Shown here: positions 1 through 9,270 of the stretch, piece by piece
Position numbering within the stretch: the stretch's first letter is position 1
Layout of the letters: each line of letters starts with the position of its first letter
Assembly: GCA_021396245.1 (NCBI GenBank)
Contig: WNYE01000195.1
Coordinates: 1 to 11,730 of the forward strand
DNA: 11,730 nucleotides
Direction of reading: 5' to 3'
Origin: Sporothrix humicola
Taxonomy: Eukaryota; Ascomycota; Sordariomycetes; Ophiostomatales; Ophiostomataceae
Position numbers and translations under genes: made by a program
Notes under the pieces: model-generated
The model's input: the letters and a program-made list of their open reading frames with translations, nothing else
Database searches by the model: none
What the model was told of the DNA's origin: nothing

Positions 1-514
1 AATTAAAATATATTATATTTATTAACTAATTAAACTTTTTAATACTCTTTATATATTTACGCTATTAAATATATAAATACACCGTAACTTTAACTTTTAT
101 TTTTTTTTATATTTTTAAAATAATTTTTAAAAAATATTTTATTACAATAAATAAAATTTTTACGCTTTATACGTTATTATTTAACATTTCTTTTTTATAC
201 TTTTATTTTAATAACCTCTTCACTTAATTTTTTATAACTAATCGGTTTATTAAATAGTATATTTATAGGGTAATGTAAGGCCCACCGAGGTTATATAACT
301 TAACGTTGCGCCTTATTTCTTTAAATGTACCCTTAAGGCTTTATTTCCTATATATATAGAATGTATGCACATTACTCTTACAATATATTAACTTTTTACA
401 ATAGCGTTAATCACCAAAACTTATTTTAACCTCACCTTTCACTTTAAACTTAAAACTTACGACCATTCAACATATAACCACACTGTTTACTCTACGTGTT
501 ACACAAATATATCG
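1..514. repeat. AT-rich, RIP-like degenerate repeat block (left border)
   Basis: This block is overwhelmingly A and T and ends abruptly where the RSA3-like coding sequence begins. By eye, in 1-280 the CpA and TpG dinucleotides are nearly absent (about five in total) while CpT is several times commoner and TpA is very frequent. That is the pattern expected of repeat-induced point mutation, the pre-meiotic process in ascomycetes that turns CpA into TpA in duplicated DNA. No open frame of note is present. It contains one copy (274-383) of a repeat found again near the other end of the window. The element family cannot be identified because mutation has erased any coding capacity. Confidence 0.8.
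274..383 (+). repeat. 110-bp direct repeat, left copy
   Basis: This segment aligns without gaps to 11277-11386 in the same orientation. The 15 mismatches I count are at 275, 279, 300, 306, 308, 327, 337, 340, 349, 355, 359, 363, 367, 368 and 370. All are C/T or G/A transitions. Identity is about 86 percent. Similarity becomes unclear on both sides, although short matches with gaps may continue for a few tens of bases. It is probably part of a mobile element or other dispersed repeat, possibly a terminal repeat, but nothing in it proves which. Confidence 0.85.
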
Positions 515-808
515 TTGAACTCCACTAACCAGGCCTTCCAGGCCTTTTACCTCCAGCACACCACCGCAGAGCTGGCTGAAGACCTCGACCAGCTGCGTAC
601 ATCCGCCGACTTTGTCCTGCCGGGCCAGGAGGGCGGCGGAGCTGGTGACGCTGGTGTCGCCGGCGGAAAGACTGGCGGAAAGAGCGGTGTCACGGATACG
701 GACAACTCCTTGCAGCTGTTGATCGGCGCTCTGCGTCAGGGCACGGCCATGTTCTCGGCCGAGGACCAGACTCGTGTCGTCGGCAGCAAGACCAACGAGA
801 GCGGCTGA
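515..808 (+). pseudogene. RSA3: RSA3-like ribosome assembly protein, C-terminal part only (5' truncated)
   Basis: The translation has the layout I know from the Rsa3 C-terminal domain. It opens with an aromatic-rich helix (AFQAFYLQ), then TTAELAEDLDQLRTSADF, and after a spacer SLQLLIGALRQG followed by FSAED. Rsa3 is a nucleolar factor acting with Dbp6 early in 60S ribosomal subunit assembly. Between the two conserved blocks lies a Gly/Lys/Thr-rich insert of about 30 residues. There is no ATG: the first usable codon is TTG at 515, and the frame runs back openly to 392 through AT-rich sequence with no similarity to a gene. The lysine-rich N-terminal half expected of fungal Rsa3 is missing, and the composition jump falls just at the start of the domain. 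The alternative is an exon after an intron: a CTAAC at 525-529 and an AG at 540-541 would make a legal acceptor in phase 0. A missing 5' end caused by repeat insertion or rearrangement seems likelier. Identity of the domain is fairly secure; pseudogene status is inferred. Confidence 0.65.
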
Positions 809-1815
809 AGCGCCGACAGCGAAGATTCCGATGAAGAAAACAATAAAAAAGGCATGGTTACATTGTATTTTCTCGCATGGAAATTCGATGACGGCCCGAT
901 CCGCAAGAACCAAAGCATTTCTCCGTCTGATCTTTTGCAGACTACACGACAGACGAGACGACACGCGACCACGACGACTACGACAGTATGATTCCATATA
1001 ATTGGTCCAAAACTTGCACTATATGCATCCAGCGACTATATAGGGGCATAGAAGGTGCATCTAGTCCACGGAAATGGAGCTTTCTGACCAAATGGCCATC
1101 CACAAAAAGATGCTCAAAAGACGTCAAAAGACCTAGCATAAGAATATATTACTACAGACTTGATCTTTCCTCATCACAGACGATCATGTTTGAGTTTAGC
1201 CAAGGCATAGATGGAATTGAAATCGAGCCGTTGAGCTTGATTTTGATGATCAAGTCTTCAGGAGGCAAGGCCGGATCATGGGAAATCCATCGAACAGCTA
1301 TACATTCAATCTATCACAATATCATGCATTCTCATAATCCTCGACTTGAACACACATAAAAAGTCTAGGGTTTCTACGAGAGTTTACATCTTGACGTGAA
1401 ATGAGTGAATATATGATTGGGTATCTTTGAAGTCGCACCTGAAGCTAGAAAGCCACCAGGCTGAAGAAGGAGAATATAGAGAAGAGAAGGAAAATAAAAC
1501 AATAGTTGGGATATATAAGGAAAGACAGCCAAATTCCAGAAATTGGAATCATCACAAAAAATATGGTATAATGGTATAGGACAATGACCTCTCCTCCCAA
1601 TGCAAAGCGAAAAGAAAAATGCAGAAATGTCCCCCACCCTCGAAAGCTAAAAAAGAAGAGAAAAGAAAAATAGCAAATGTTTAAGCTGGTATTAAATTAT
1701 CCGCCACATCCCTCCACCTCCGTTTTGTTCCTCGTCTGAACCGGACTGTCTGTCTGGGTATCATCTCTAGTAATCGTGCTTGTTCCTCCCCTTTTGTGTC
1801 ATTAAATAATAGTGT

Positions 1816-1837
1816 TCTGGGCCAATTCTGGCCCAGA
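1816..1837 (-). other. 9-bp perfect stem-loop in the YTP1 3' region
   Basis: TCTGGGCCA and TGGCCCAGA are exact reverse complements separated by the four bases ATTC, giving a GC-rich hairpin. It lies about 115 bp beyond the YTP1 stop codon, so it would probably fall in the mRNA 3' untranslated region or close to the polyadenylation site. On the - strand a run of A (complement of T at 1855-1864) precedes it. A role in 3'-end formation or mRNA stability is possible but not shown by the sequence. Confidence 0.5.
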
Positions 1838-1871
1838 TATGGTTATGTACTGTGTTTTTTTTTTAAAATTG

Positions 1872-1886
1872 TTTATCAGTGATAAA
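1872..1886. other. 15-bp perfect palindrome with CAGTG centre
   Basis: TTTATCA, a central G, then TGATAAA form an odd-length perfect palindrome about 65 bp past the YTP1 stop. It contains GATAA on both strands, the core recognised by fungal GATA factors, so it may be a paired GATA site. Chance occurrence cannot be excluded. Confidence 0.35.
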
Positions 1887-1950
1887 GACCGTTGGAATAT
1901 CACTGTCGTCGTTGGTTCGATATCGTGTGGGTTCTTGCACGGTTGTTGAC

Positions 1951-4136
1951 TTATGACAGGCGGTACGAGCCAGTCGGGCGGCCGGCCTCCTTGCGGACAG
2001 CCCAGCCCTTGATGGCAATGACCACGATGATCCAGGCCATCAGGACACCGACGAGGCCCATGGTCACCGTGTACATGAACATGGCATCGAGCTTGTAGTG
2101 GATCATGCCGTTGACGGTATCACCGGCACTGGACATGAAGATGACACCGCCAGCGATAAGGCCGAAGGAGGCGAGCAGCTCGGTCGGCGGGCGCGAGGGC
2201 AGGATGGACTTTGGCGGGCGCAGGTAGGTTAAGACATAGGTGAAGCCACGGGCGAAAGAGGCGCCCGTCAGCAGGTTGCCCCACTGCTTGTGAACCATGC
2301 TCGAGATCATGCTGTGCTGGGTGTGCGAGCTCATCATGATGCCAAGCAGCAGGATGACAAGGGCCGGGATGGGGTTGATGGAGAACTCGTACTGGGGCGG
2401 CGGGCGGAGAGCCTCGCGCTCCTCGTCGTGGTAGTTGCTCTCGGGGTACTCGTGAGCAGCCTCGGTCACAGTCGTGTTCAGGAGGTCGCGGATGCGTGTC
2501 GACTCAATGAGCATACCGCACTAAAGGAGTGTGTTAGTGCATCGTGCGATGGGAATGAACGTAATAACAAGGCTTATAATGACTTACCAGGCCGCCACCG
2601 ATGAAGAGGACGGTGATGGAAACATGCTCCAGATCCGTTGCCGTGTATGCCTTGCCTGCACCGCTAAGATGCTCGAGGAAGATGTTGGTCGAACCGTAGA
2701 AGAAGATGAGGAAGCTCTCGACGAACTCGGCCGACGGACGCCACTTTTGTGAGGGCGACTTCGGTCTGACGTTCCAGGCCCAGCCCCATTCGCCGAAGCA
2801 GCCAGCCCAACGGCCAAGAGTGAGGATACCCAGCCAGAAGAAGATGCCGCCCTTGATCCAATGCGCCAGACCGCTGAAGACACCACGTCCCTCCTAAAAG
2901 TGGTGTTAGTGAATGACTCCAAGAACTAGCGTAATACCCCAAATAAATTTCGTCGTCGCTTTTTCGTGGATGATTTTTTTGCTCTTTCACGCCTCCAACT
3001 CTTCGATTTGGGGATTTGGGGTCGACGAAAAAAACTTACAAAGAAACGGCCGTAGGCAATGATACCGAGAGCAAAGGCAATGAAGCCCAGAATCAAGCTC
3101 GTGCGGTCGATGAAGTTGTAGATGAAGAGAAGGACAGACCAAGCGCGTGTGGAGATCTTGCTGGCAACCTTGCTGGTCAGCTCCGAGAAGCGGCCACCAC
3201 GGCCCAGACGGGTCGCCGGCGTCAGGCGGGCATCCTCCAGATCCTCATCCTCAAAGTCGTCGTAGCGGTTGCTCTGGTCAGATTCGTGGCAACTCTCCTT
3301 CTGGCGGTTTGAATCGTTGTCGCCGAGAGTCGAGACAGAGTTGCTGCGCAGAGAGTCCGTGTTGGGCTCGGTGCCCTGGCCGCTGTCGTTGGAGAGGCGA
3401 TACTGGTGGTCAAGGTTGTGATGGCGGCGTAGCTGCTGGCTGCTGTGCTCGGCCAGGGCCTCGGTGGAAACGGGGATAAAAGCGCGGCGTTCACTGCTGC
3501 GAATACCGTTGTTGCTGTTGCTTCCGCCGCGCTTGAACGCACCGGCAACGCGTGCCAGGACGCCAATAACGACCTGTGCAGCTACAACCCACGTTGCGAT
3601 CCAGCCGACCTTGTGGTGGGCGTTGTTAGGGTACAGATCAGGCGTGCTGGCGTTGTAGATGGTCGACGCTGCCACGCCGGCGCCGTTGAGAGCCAGGAAA
3701 ACCAGCTGCGACGGCAGAGTGTAGCGCGACCGCGCAAGAGACAGCATAACCGCTACAGTTTGTTAACAAACGATCTCGTCATATTTTCATTTCCACCTTG
3801 TAAAGTCTCTCGAAAAAACTCACAAACTGGTAATGCGAAAACCCAACCCAGGGTCATGAGCAGAATATGGGCGTACATCAGACCGACGTGTTCTGGGTGA
3901 GCAAAGTACGTGGGCTTGTAGATGATCTCGGCCGTGCCGTTCATGGTTCCGTTCATCGTCCCATTTTGAGCAAGTGGCTCCGGCTCGGCTCCGGCGTGCA
4001 TGCTGTCGCCGCCCATATCCATGTCCATGTCCATGCCCTCGTCGTCGCCGTGTGCGAGAACGGCCGGGGCGAGCACCAGGACAAGTGCGGCCACAAAGAA
4101 GGCCCTTGTGGCCAGAGAACGCATTGTTGAGCGCAT
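1951..4136 (-). CDS. YTP1: YTP1-like integral membrane protein (DUF2427 N-terminal plus Ytp1 C-terminal domain), four exons
   Basis: Exons are 4136-3824, 3752-3040, 2893-2588 and 2520-1951, giving 1902 nt and 633 residues with a TAA stop. Introns of 71, 146 and 67 bp have donors GTGAGT, GTAAGT and GTAAGT, acceptors TAG, and TTAAC or CTAAC branch sites; the frame is kept across all joins. The ATG at 4136 has A at -3; a second ATG at 4124 is four codons on. Residues about 10-28 form a signal peptide likely cut after VLA, leaving a His/Asp/Met-rich start, then three NGT sequons (58-68). Residues 86-171 hold the DUF2427 helices, including AHILLMTLGW and NNAHHKVGW. Residues about 175-305 are a hydrophilic, charged loop. 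Exons 3 and 4 carry the Ytp1 domain (WAGCFGEWGWAWNV, GIMMSSHTQHSM) with further membrane helices, roughly nine or ten in all. The biochemical function is unknown; yeast Ytp1 was noted for likeness to mitochondrial electron-transport proteins. The gene looks intact. Confidence 0.93.
2521..2587 (-). other. YTP1 intron 3 (67 bp)
   Basis: It begins GTAAGT after the CTG codon at 2590-2588 and ends TTTAG before TGC at 2520, in phase 0. CACTAAC lies about 12 nt before the acceptor. Splicing joins GGGL to CGMLIE, conserved in the family. Confidence 0.9.
2894..3039 (-). other. YTP1 intron 2 (146 bp)
   Basis: It begins GTAAGT after TTC TTT and ends TTTTAG before GAG GGA CGT, in phase 0, with CACTAAC just upstream of the acceptor. 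It is twice the length of the other two introns and is not a multiple of three. If retained, the frame would run to a stop at 2926, removing the whole Ytp1 C-terminal domain. Confidence 0.9.
3753..3823 (-). other. YTP1 intron 1 (71 bp)
   Basis: It begins GTGAGT and ends CTGTAG, splits a Ser codon (T then CG) and has TTAAC about 13 nt before the acceptor. Splicing joins FALPV to SVMLSLARS, the continuous DUF2427 sequence. Confidence 0.9.
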
Positions 4137-4639
4137 TTTTGCTGTAGGCGTGCGCGACTGTGAAAATAACAGAGATTGAAGCTCCACCAGCTCAATTTCT
4201 AAGCTGTTTCAAGCTCCCCCTGCTTGTCGTCGGTTTTTGTCGTCGGTCTCCCGAGCTTCCCTGTGCTTCTGCGAGCTCCCTTAGAGTGCTTGTAAAGCTG
4301 CTGAACAGCTCAAAATGGCCTCTGTAGGCGAAAGGCAAGCTTGCTTTCCTGCTCTGCGTCAAGCTGGGAGCACTGTTGTAGAACGAACGGTAGCTATTGT
4401 AGCTCTGGAGAAAGTGTTTGGTCCAGAGAAGAATTGTTGAAGCTCTGAAGAAAAAAGAACGAGTCTTGTTATGAGGAATCAACAGCCTCTTTGTGTTTCT
4501 GGACGGATTGGGGTGGCCTTGTATTATAATTGCTGAGCCAACTCGACGGTCGCTAAGCGCAGAGGGAGATAACAAAAGAAGCGCTCTTCAGGTACACCGT
4601 AAGCTTGGTGCGTCATAGGCGTGAGAGTAGCGGACTCTT
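4137..4639 (-). promoter_or_regulatory. YTP1 5' leader and proximal upstream region with AGCT cluster
   Basis: No gene is supported here. AGCT tetramers begin at 4180, 4189, 4202, 4212, 4254, 4274, 4296, 4307, 4338, 4362, 4392, 4401 and 4441: thirteen in 265 bp where about one is expected. Many continue as AGCTC or, on the other strand, GAGCT. A direct repeat TTGTCGTCGGT occurs at 4224-4234 and 4238-4248. A CCAAT pentamer reads on the gene's strand at 4511-4507. The transcription start cannot be placed, so part of this may be transcribed leader. The open - frame 4192-4575 has no ATG start (TTG) and no recognisable domain. Confidence 0.45.
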
Positions 4640-4980
4640 TAGTAGGCTGCCAGAAAAAAGGAAGCAGATCAAATCGCCGAAATGTCCTGTCGAGAGACAG
4701 AAATAGAATCCCAGAAAAGACGGAGATCGAAAATGGAGATCAATAACCTTGGCGAGTTGAGAAGAGAGCTACGCGCGCCTTGTACGAATATGATTTGGAG
4801 AAGAGGCTGCGGATGGTACGTGCGCGCAATGCTTGTTGATTTGAGAGAAGAAGAAAGATGGAGAAGAGGAAACACAAAAAGCAACGGAGACGGAATCAAA
4901 AAGAAATACAAGAGCAACAAAAGCAGAAAAGAAAACAGTGGCGAGAATTGCAGGAAGGCGCGGCGCGAGCTGGTTTTTTA
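4640..4980 (-). promoter_or_regulatory. Pyrimidine-rich tract upstream of YTP1
   Basis: On the + strand this stretch is strongly purine-rich (long AAG/GAA runs), so on the YTP1 strand it is a C/T-rich block. CT-rich tracts often lie just upstream of transcription start sites in filamentous fungal promoters. The + strand open frame 4682-4981 is lysine/arginine/glutamate-rich purely because of this composition, and I do not consider it a gene. Confidence 0.35.
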
Positions 4981-6720
4981 AAAAGGGCAACTACGATGTG
5001 AGGTTCGAAGGGGGGGGGTGTAGAGTATTCGGACAGCGACAGCATCGAACGGGTCTCGGATGGCCAAGAGGAGCACATTACACAGTAAAACGGTGGATTG
5101 GTAATAACGAAAGGCGCGAACGGCTGTCCACGGAACGAACAAGAAGGAGCTATTCACAAAGCAACAAAGACGAAAAAGGGAAAGAGAGGCGGTTTGCAGA
5201 GCTTGGGACGGGAAAGCACGATGGGCCCAGTACCGATAGACATCGTACAGTATTAAAAAATATTAGACACCAGAGGTATCTGACACCCCCGGCCTCCGAG
5301 CCCCGGTTTTACGGGCCCCTTCTGCTCTTGCACTTCTGCGCTCGTCAGTTCCTTCCTTTCAAACCATACTTCCTAAGAACGTTCTTTCCCTTCTGGCGGC
5401 TTCCTAGTAGACAAGGAGAAGCCGACAAGGAAAGAGCTATGGCCCTGGCGTGTCGCCTGTCCAGCAACGGTGCGCGGCGGATTTGAGTCAGACCACCCGT
5501 GCACTCGCCCTGCCTTCCATTTTAGATTCTCGAGGTGTAGCTGCACTGGACTTTTGCTAGCAGGATATACAAGAGCAAGCGGGCGGCGGATGTACATTCT
5601 GCTAGCATGTGGACGTTGATGGCCAGGGGGAAGGAGCGCAAGAGCGCAATGGCGCAACGACAGGCAGGAGCTCTTTTCTGTTTTGGCTTCCCGCTCCCAA
5701 GACAGAGAAACACATCATTTGTTCACAAAGCGTGCCATCACAATAGGGCGTCGTCTATTTACTAGTGCAAGGCGAGAAGAAACGGATTGCGGTACGACGT
5801 AATCGTCCAGGGTGGTGGGAAAGGGTGCAGATGGACTGGGGGGGGGTGCGAGGTACTCGGTGGCCGGTGGTGGTGCTGTTGCTGGGTTCTGAGGCATCCG
5901 AACATTCCGAGGAGCGACAGTGGTGAGGCAAAAGAAGAAAAAAAAGGCAAGAGTGGACGAGACGACAAAAAAAAAAAAAAAAAAAAAAAAGAGCTAAATT
6001 CTGCCACTTTCTAGCGCCAAAAGATTGCTGGGAACGGTAAGAGCCCACCTGTTGTCAGTCGCATTGGGTGGGGCAGCGGTAGTCATTCTCGTCAGTTCAC
6101 AGGCAAGAACAAAGCGGTGTGCCGCAATGGGGTAGCTGTTTCCCCACACAGTCCAACACAGTACACGAATGATCTTACACAGCTGACTTACACGCGAAGC
6201 ACACTCCGAGCCTTCTCCCACCCCCCTTTTGGCTCCTTACGCTCCAAGAAAATGCGCCCATTGGCACAGCAGGCCAAGATGACGGCCCAAGACACAACAA
6301 GACACAACAAAGCAAGGGAAGAGGCCCAGGGCTCTCAGAAGGGCACGTCGCCGAGCCTGGGTTTACGAAGAAAGACCACGAGCCAAGGCTGTTGCGATCG
6401 CGATGGAGGGTGGTCGAAAAGCACCCTGAGCGGCTTGGCACATGGGGGATTTTGGGGCTTGGGTCTTGGGAGATACGCGACGAAGGCGGTTGGCAGAAGA
6501 TGCACTTGTGCCTGGGCTTGTTCATTCAGATACAAGTCGTCTTACAGGTCATACAAGTCGGGTCAGATACCATTAGAAAGGTTGCAGACTATTGGACGGG
6601 CCGCTTAGAACGACAGAACCAGGCAATGGCAGAGCGACAGGCGACAATCGACAGTCTGTTGACTGGTCGACCTCAACGGTCAGATACATAAAAGGTGCCT
6701 TTCAAAGTACCCGTGAGATG
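4981..6720. other. Gene-free stretch with homopolymer runs and short tandem repeats
   Basis: I support no gene here. Open frames reach 182 residues (4938-5486, +) and 163 residues (6117-6608, +) but lack domains, signal peptides or convincing splice context. The - strand frame 6525-6175 starts with ATG, is Ser/Pro/Cys-rich and has a GTAAGT donor at 6191, but I could not find a continuation that stays open. The + frame 6392-6691 ends in a plausible charged helix but opposes it. Other contents are G9 runs at 5010-5018 and 5838-5846, an A24 run at 5967-5990, and a perfect 10-bp tandem duplication (GACACAACAA) at 6291-6310. Confidence 0.5.
5967..5990 (+). repeat. A24 homopolymer
   Basis: Twenty-four consecutive A are preceded by GACGAC and followed by GAGCTAAATT. 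Such a run could be a mononucleotide microsatellite or the tail of an old retrocopied sequence. I looked for a target-site duplication of the bases after the run and saw none upstream, so the microsatellite reading is preferred. The exact length is prone to sequencing error. Confidence 0.8.
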
Positions 6721-7750
6721 ACACAGTAATGCACAACAGTCGTTCGGAAAGTCTCCGCTCCGGCTATGTTGTGCGGCATCGCAAGAAAATGCATTCATAT
6801 CACATTCACAGGCGCAAAGTGGGCAAATTCGCGGTGCAGACGAGGTTCGGAGCCTGAGAAATTTTAAAGCCCGAGGGCGATATGGCGGAGGACGATCTCA
6901 AGCCAAGCCAAGCCACGAAAAAGAGCCCTACTCAGGGTCGTATGACGACTCGACATTTGCATTTACTATGTACATCTGTTTTTTTTTCTTCTTAATCTTG
7001 TTTTAACCAAACTTCGAGACGCGTACATACCTCAGGATCAAGAGTCTATTTTCGTCCCGGGGCAGGGCTGGGAAGTTGATTCCAATGCATCTGACAGTGA
7101 TCGTAGTGTTTACTTGGCAGCAAGTGGATCGAGGACAACGAAAGAGCTAGAGGCTGAACAGCCTTGTCAGGAAGGATTTGGAGAAATTATTTTGCATGTT
7201 TGATTTGAATTAAAGGCGATCAGGGACAAAGATAGCATCGTTTTGATGGCTGCCTTGCATCAATGATCAATGCCCTCATTTTCTTGATAATTTCTTTTCC
7301 TTGGGTTCCAAAGCAAAGGTAAGGAAACCCGCAAATTCAAGGGACAATCAAAGCCCGGAACAGAAAAATAAACGCCTATGCGGATCTCGATGTTAGTCGG
7401 TGCACAGGAAAAACGGAAGTACGGAGAACGGAGCCAGCCCAAGAAGACCGGAGGACCCAGTGTTCATTCTTGGCGCAAATAAACTTTTTCCTTCAAAGAA
7501 AAAAGAGTGAACTGGTCGCATTTTGAACATCGTGGACAACAATGGATAGTTTAAGGAAAGAGAGCCAGAATTAGACGTGGATCAGACCCAGTAATTTCAT
7601 AAAACACCGATGAACCGTCGTAAGATATTGGAAACAAAGCACAGTAGCGAAAAAGTGAGCATGCCGCACAGTGAAAACAAAACAAAACTCGACAAAAAAC
7701 GTCCTTTACAATCTCGGGGTTTGCACGGGCCAACGTAGAAGCACCTCCGT

Positions 7751-7765
7751 CGCGGCAGTGCCGCG
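7751..7765. other. 15-bp perfect palindrome with CAGTG centre
   Basis: CGCGGCA, a central G, then TGCCGCG. It is an odd-length perfect palindrome, GC-rich in otherwise ordinary sequence. Its centre CAGTG matches those of the palindromes at 1872-1886 and, on the opposite strand, 9271-9285. No function is known. Confidence 0.4.
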
Positions 7766-8842
7766 TAAAGCCGGGGGCCGTTTGTTTTCGACTGTGTATG
7801 GAGTACTATGTAATACTGTTTTGGGCTGGCCTCATTTACTCTCTATCCTGAATTTAATGTCCCTGTCAGCATGGGGAACGGCCTTTGCTGTGCGAAACAG
7901 AAACCGCACATGACGCAACCCGCAAACCCCCATTTCTCATTCTCCGACACTCTATCAGAAAGTGGCCATACTCAGCAGGTAGTCGGAGATGTCGTCCGCT
8001 GGACTTTGGTAAACCCCGGACAGCGCAAAATCACACTTCCTCCTGAATAGTCAGATCATTACCCTGTTTCAGACAAGAGCTTTCTTTTCGCTTCTGTTTC
8101 TTCTCAGTATTACACAGTGGTAGTAGAACTCATAGGGCTTATCAGTGATGTGCGAAGGATCATTGATGGCGCTGGCAGGATTCGACCAGGTTCTTGGTCC
8201 AAGTGTTTTCTGTCTGTGGTGGTGGTCCTGAAGCTCACGCAATCGACCATTGCTGGTCAGCATATGCAAGAACAGTGTTGACGTGGGGTCCCTTGACCGC
8301 ATTGCCTTGCGAACACCCTTTTGATTTTGCTGCCTTTTTCTGGTCCCCTCTTTTGCACAAACGCATTCTTGTCGACAATGCAGAAACGCGCATACACATG
8401 ACACCCCCGGTCTCCGCATCGGCGTGAACCAATGTTGTCGATCCAGCAACCTGTGGAGTGGAAAGGGACTGAAAAGGAGGGGGAGAATATACGAGTACGA
8501 TAAGCTGGGACCGACTTCTTCCCTTTTTTCTGTATTGTATCATTTTTCCTTTCCATATTGGCCTCTTATTTCCACTTTGTTTGGGACAGAAATGCGGGAG
8601 ACGGCGCACATGCTCACGATAAGGTTTTGCGGGTGGATGAAGGGGCCCAACCTGGTTTTCTAAACAAAAAAGAGACAAAAGAGGTCTCTGACAAGCGAGT
8701 CCATGGTTCAGACAATCTATTTCCCGACTTTTAGTCTGCATCCTTGTACTCCATATTGGACCCCTACTTTTGTAAAAACGGCACAGGCAACCAACCGTCA
8801 ACCGTGTAAGTCGAAAGTCACATTGCATCTGTGAAGGCACTG

Positions 8843-8867
8843 TGCTATTACTTTGTCTGTAATAGCA
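8843..8867. other. 9-bp perfect inverted repeat with 7-nt loop
   Basis: TGCTATTAC at 8843-8851 and GTAATAGCA at 8859-8867 are exact reverse complements separated by TTTGTCT. It is a stable small hairpin in a stretch without genes. It may be a binding site or chance. Confidence 0.4.
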
Positions 8868-9270
8868 TCGCTTTTTCGCGCGCATTCTCCCGCCGAGATC
8901 GCCGATGGAAGATCGTCGCTTGTTTGTTTAGTTTTTTTTTCGACATTAAATTTGCGTTTGCAATACACCGCAAATCACTTACACACTAGCCTCTGACCAA
9001 AGAAGGATAAACGACCCCCATCCCTCACTGTTTGCCATCTCAGGTCCAAGCTGATATTGCGGCCGTTAGCAATGTTACCCGCTTTCGGCCAGTAGTGCCG
9101 ACCACCAGCTCCCCGTTGTTCTTTTAAGGTTTCCTACCGCGAGTGTTGGTATGTGGAAATAGTACTGGTCACACCGTATTTTTCCACCACATTCACTCAT
9201 TTTGAGTCAGACTCCTCGTCATGCTGAAAAGAGCCCAGGCCTTTTGCTTTTTGCACGGCTCATGTATGCC

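Larger units (their letters stand above)
809..1950. other. Convergent intergenic region, no gene supported
   Basis: This is the space between two convergent 3' ends, the RSA3-like fragment on + and YTP1 on -. The longest open frame is 988-1359 (+), 123 residues. It has no recognisable domain or signal peptide, and I take it as chance. The stretch about 1440-1680 is purine-rich on the + strand. A run of ten T lies at 1855-1864. A strong hairpin (1816-1837) and a 15-bp palindrome (1872-1886) fall just past the YTP1 stop codon and are listed separately. Confidence 0.6.

Noticed and set aside
988..1359. 123-residue open frame on + between the RSA3-like fragment and YTP1
   Set aside because: It has no recognisable domain, signal peptide or splice context, and it lies between two convergent 3' ends.
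4192..4575. 127-residue - frame just upstream of YTP1 as a possible upstream ORF
   Set aside because: It begins with TTG, not ATG, and has no family resemblance. It is better explained as leader or promoter sequence.
5001..5060. GGTTCGAA near 5002 as a tRNA B box
   Set aside because: It is followed by a G9 run and there is no matching A box or cloverleaf on either strand.
4938..5486. 182-residue + frame
   Set aside because: Its composition follows the purine-rich tract at its start, and it shows no domain. Length alone is not convincing at this base composition.
5967..5990. A24 run as the poly(A) tail of a retrotransposed copy
   Set aside because: No target-site duplication and no recognisable coding sequence lie upstream. 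A mononucleotide repeat is simpler.
6175..6525. - strand Ser/Pro/Cys-rich frame with a GTAAGT donor at 6191
   Set aside because: The candidate acceptors I tried lead to an early stop or lack a branch site, and the opposite strand is open over part of the same stretch.
8235..8885. 216-residue - frame, longest in the gene-free stretch
   Set aside because: It has an ATG but nothing recognisable, and two other - frames overlapping it look equally protein-like, so the appearance is probably chance.
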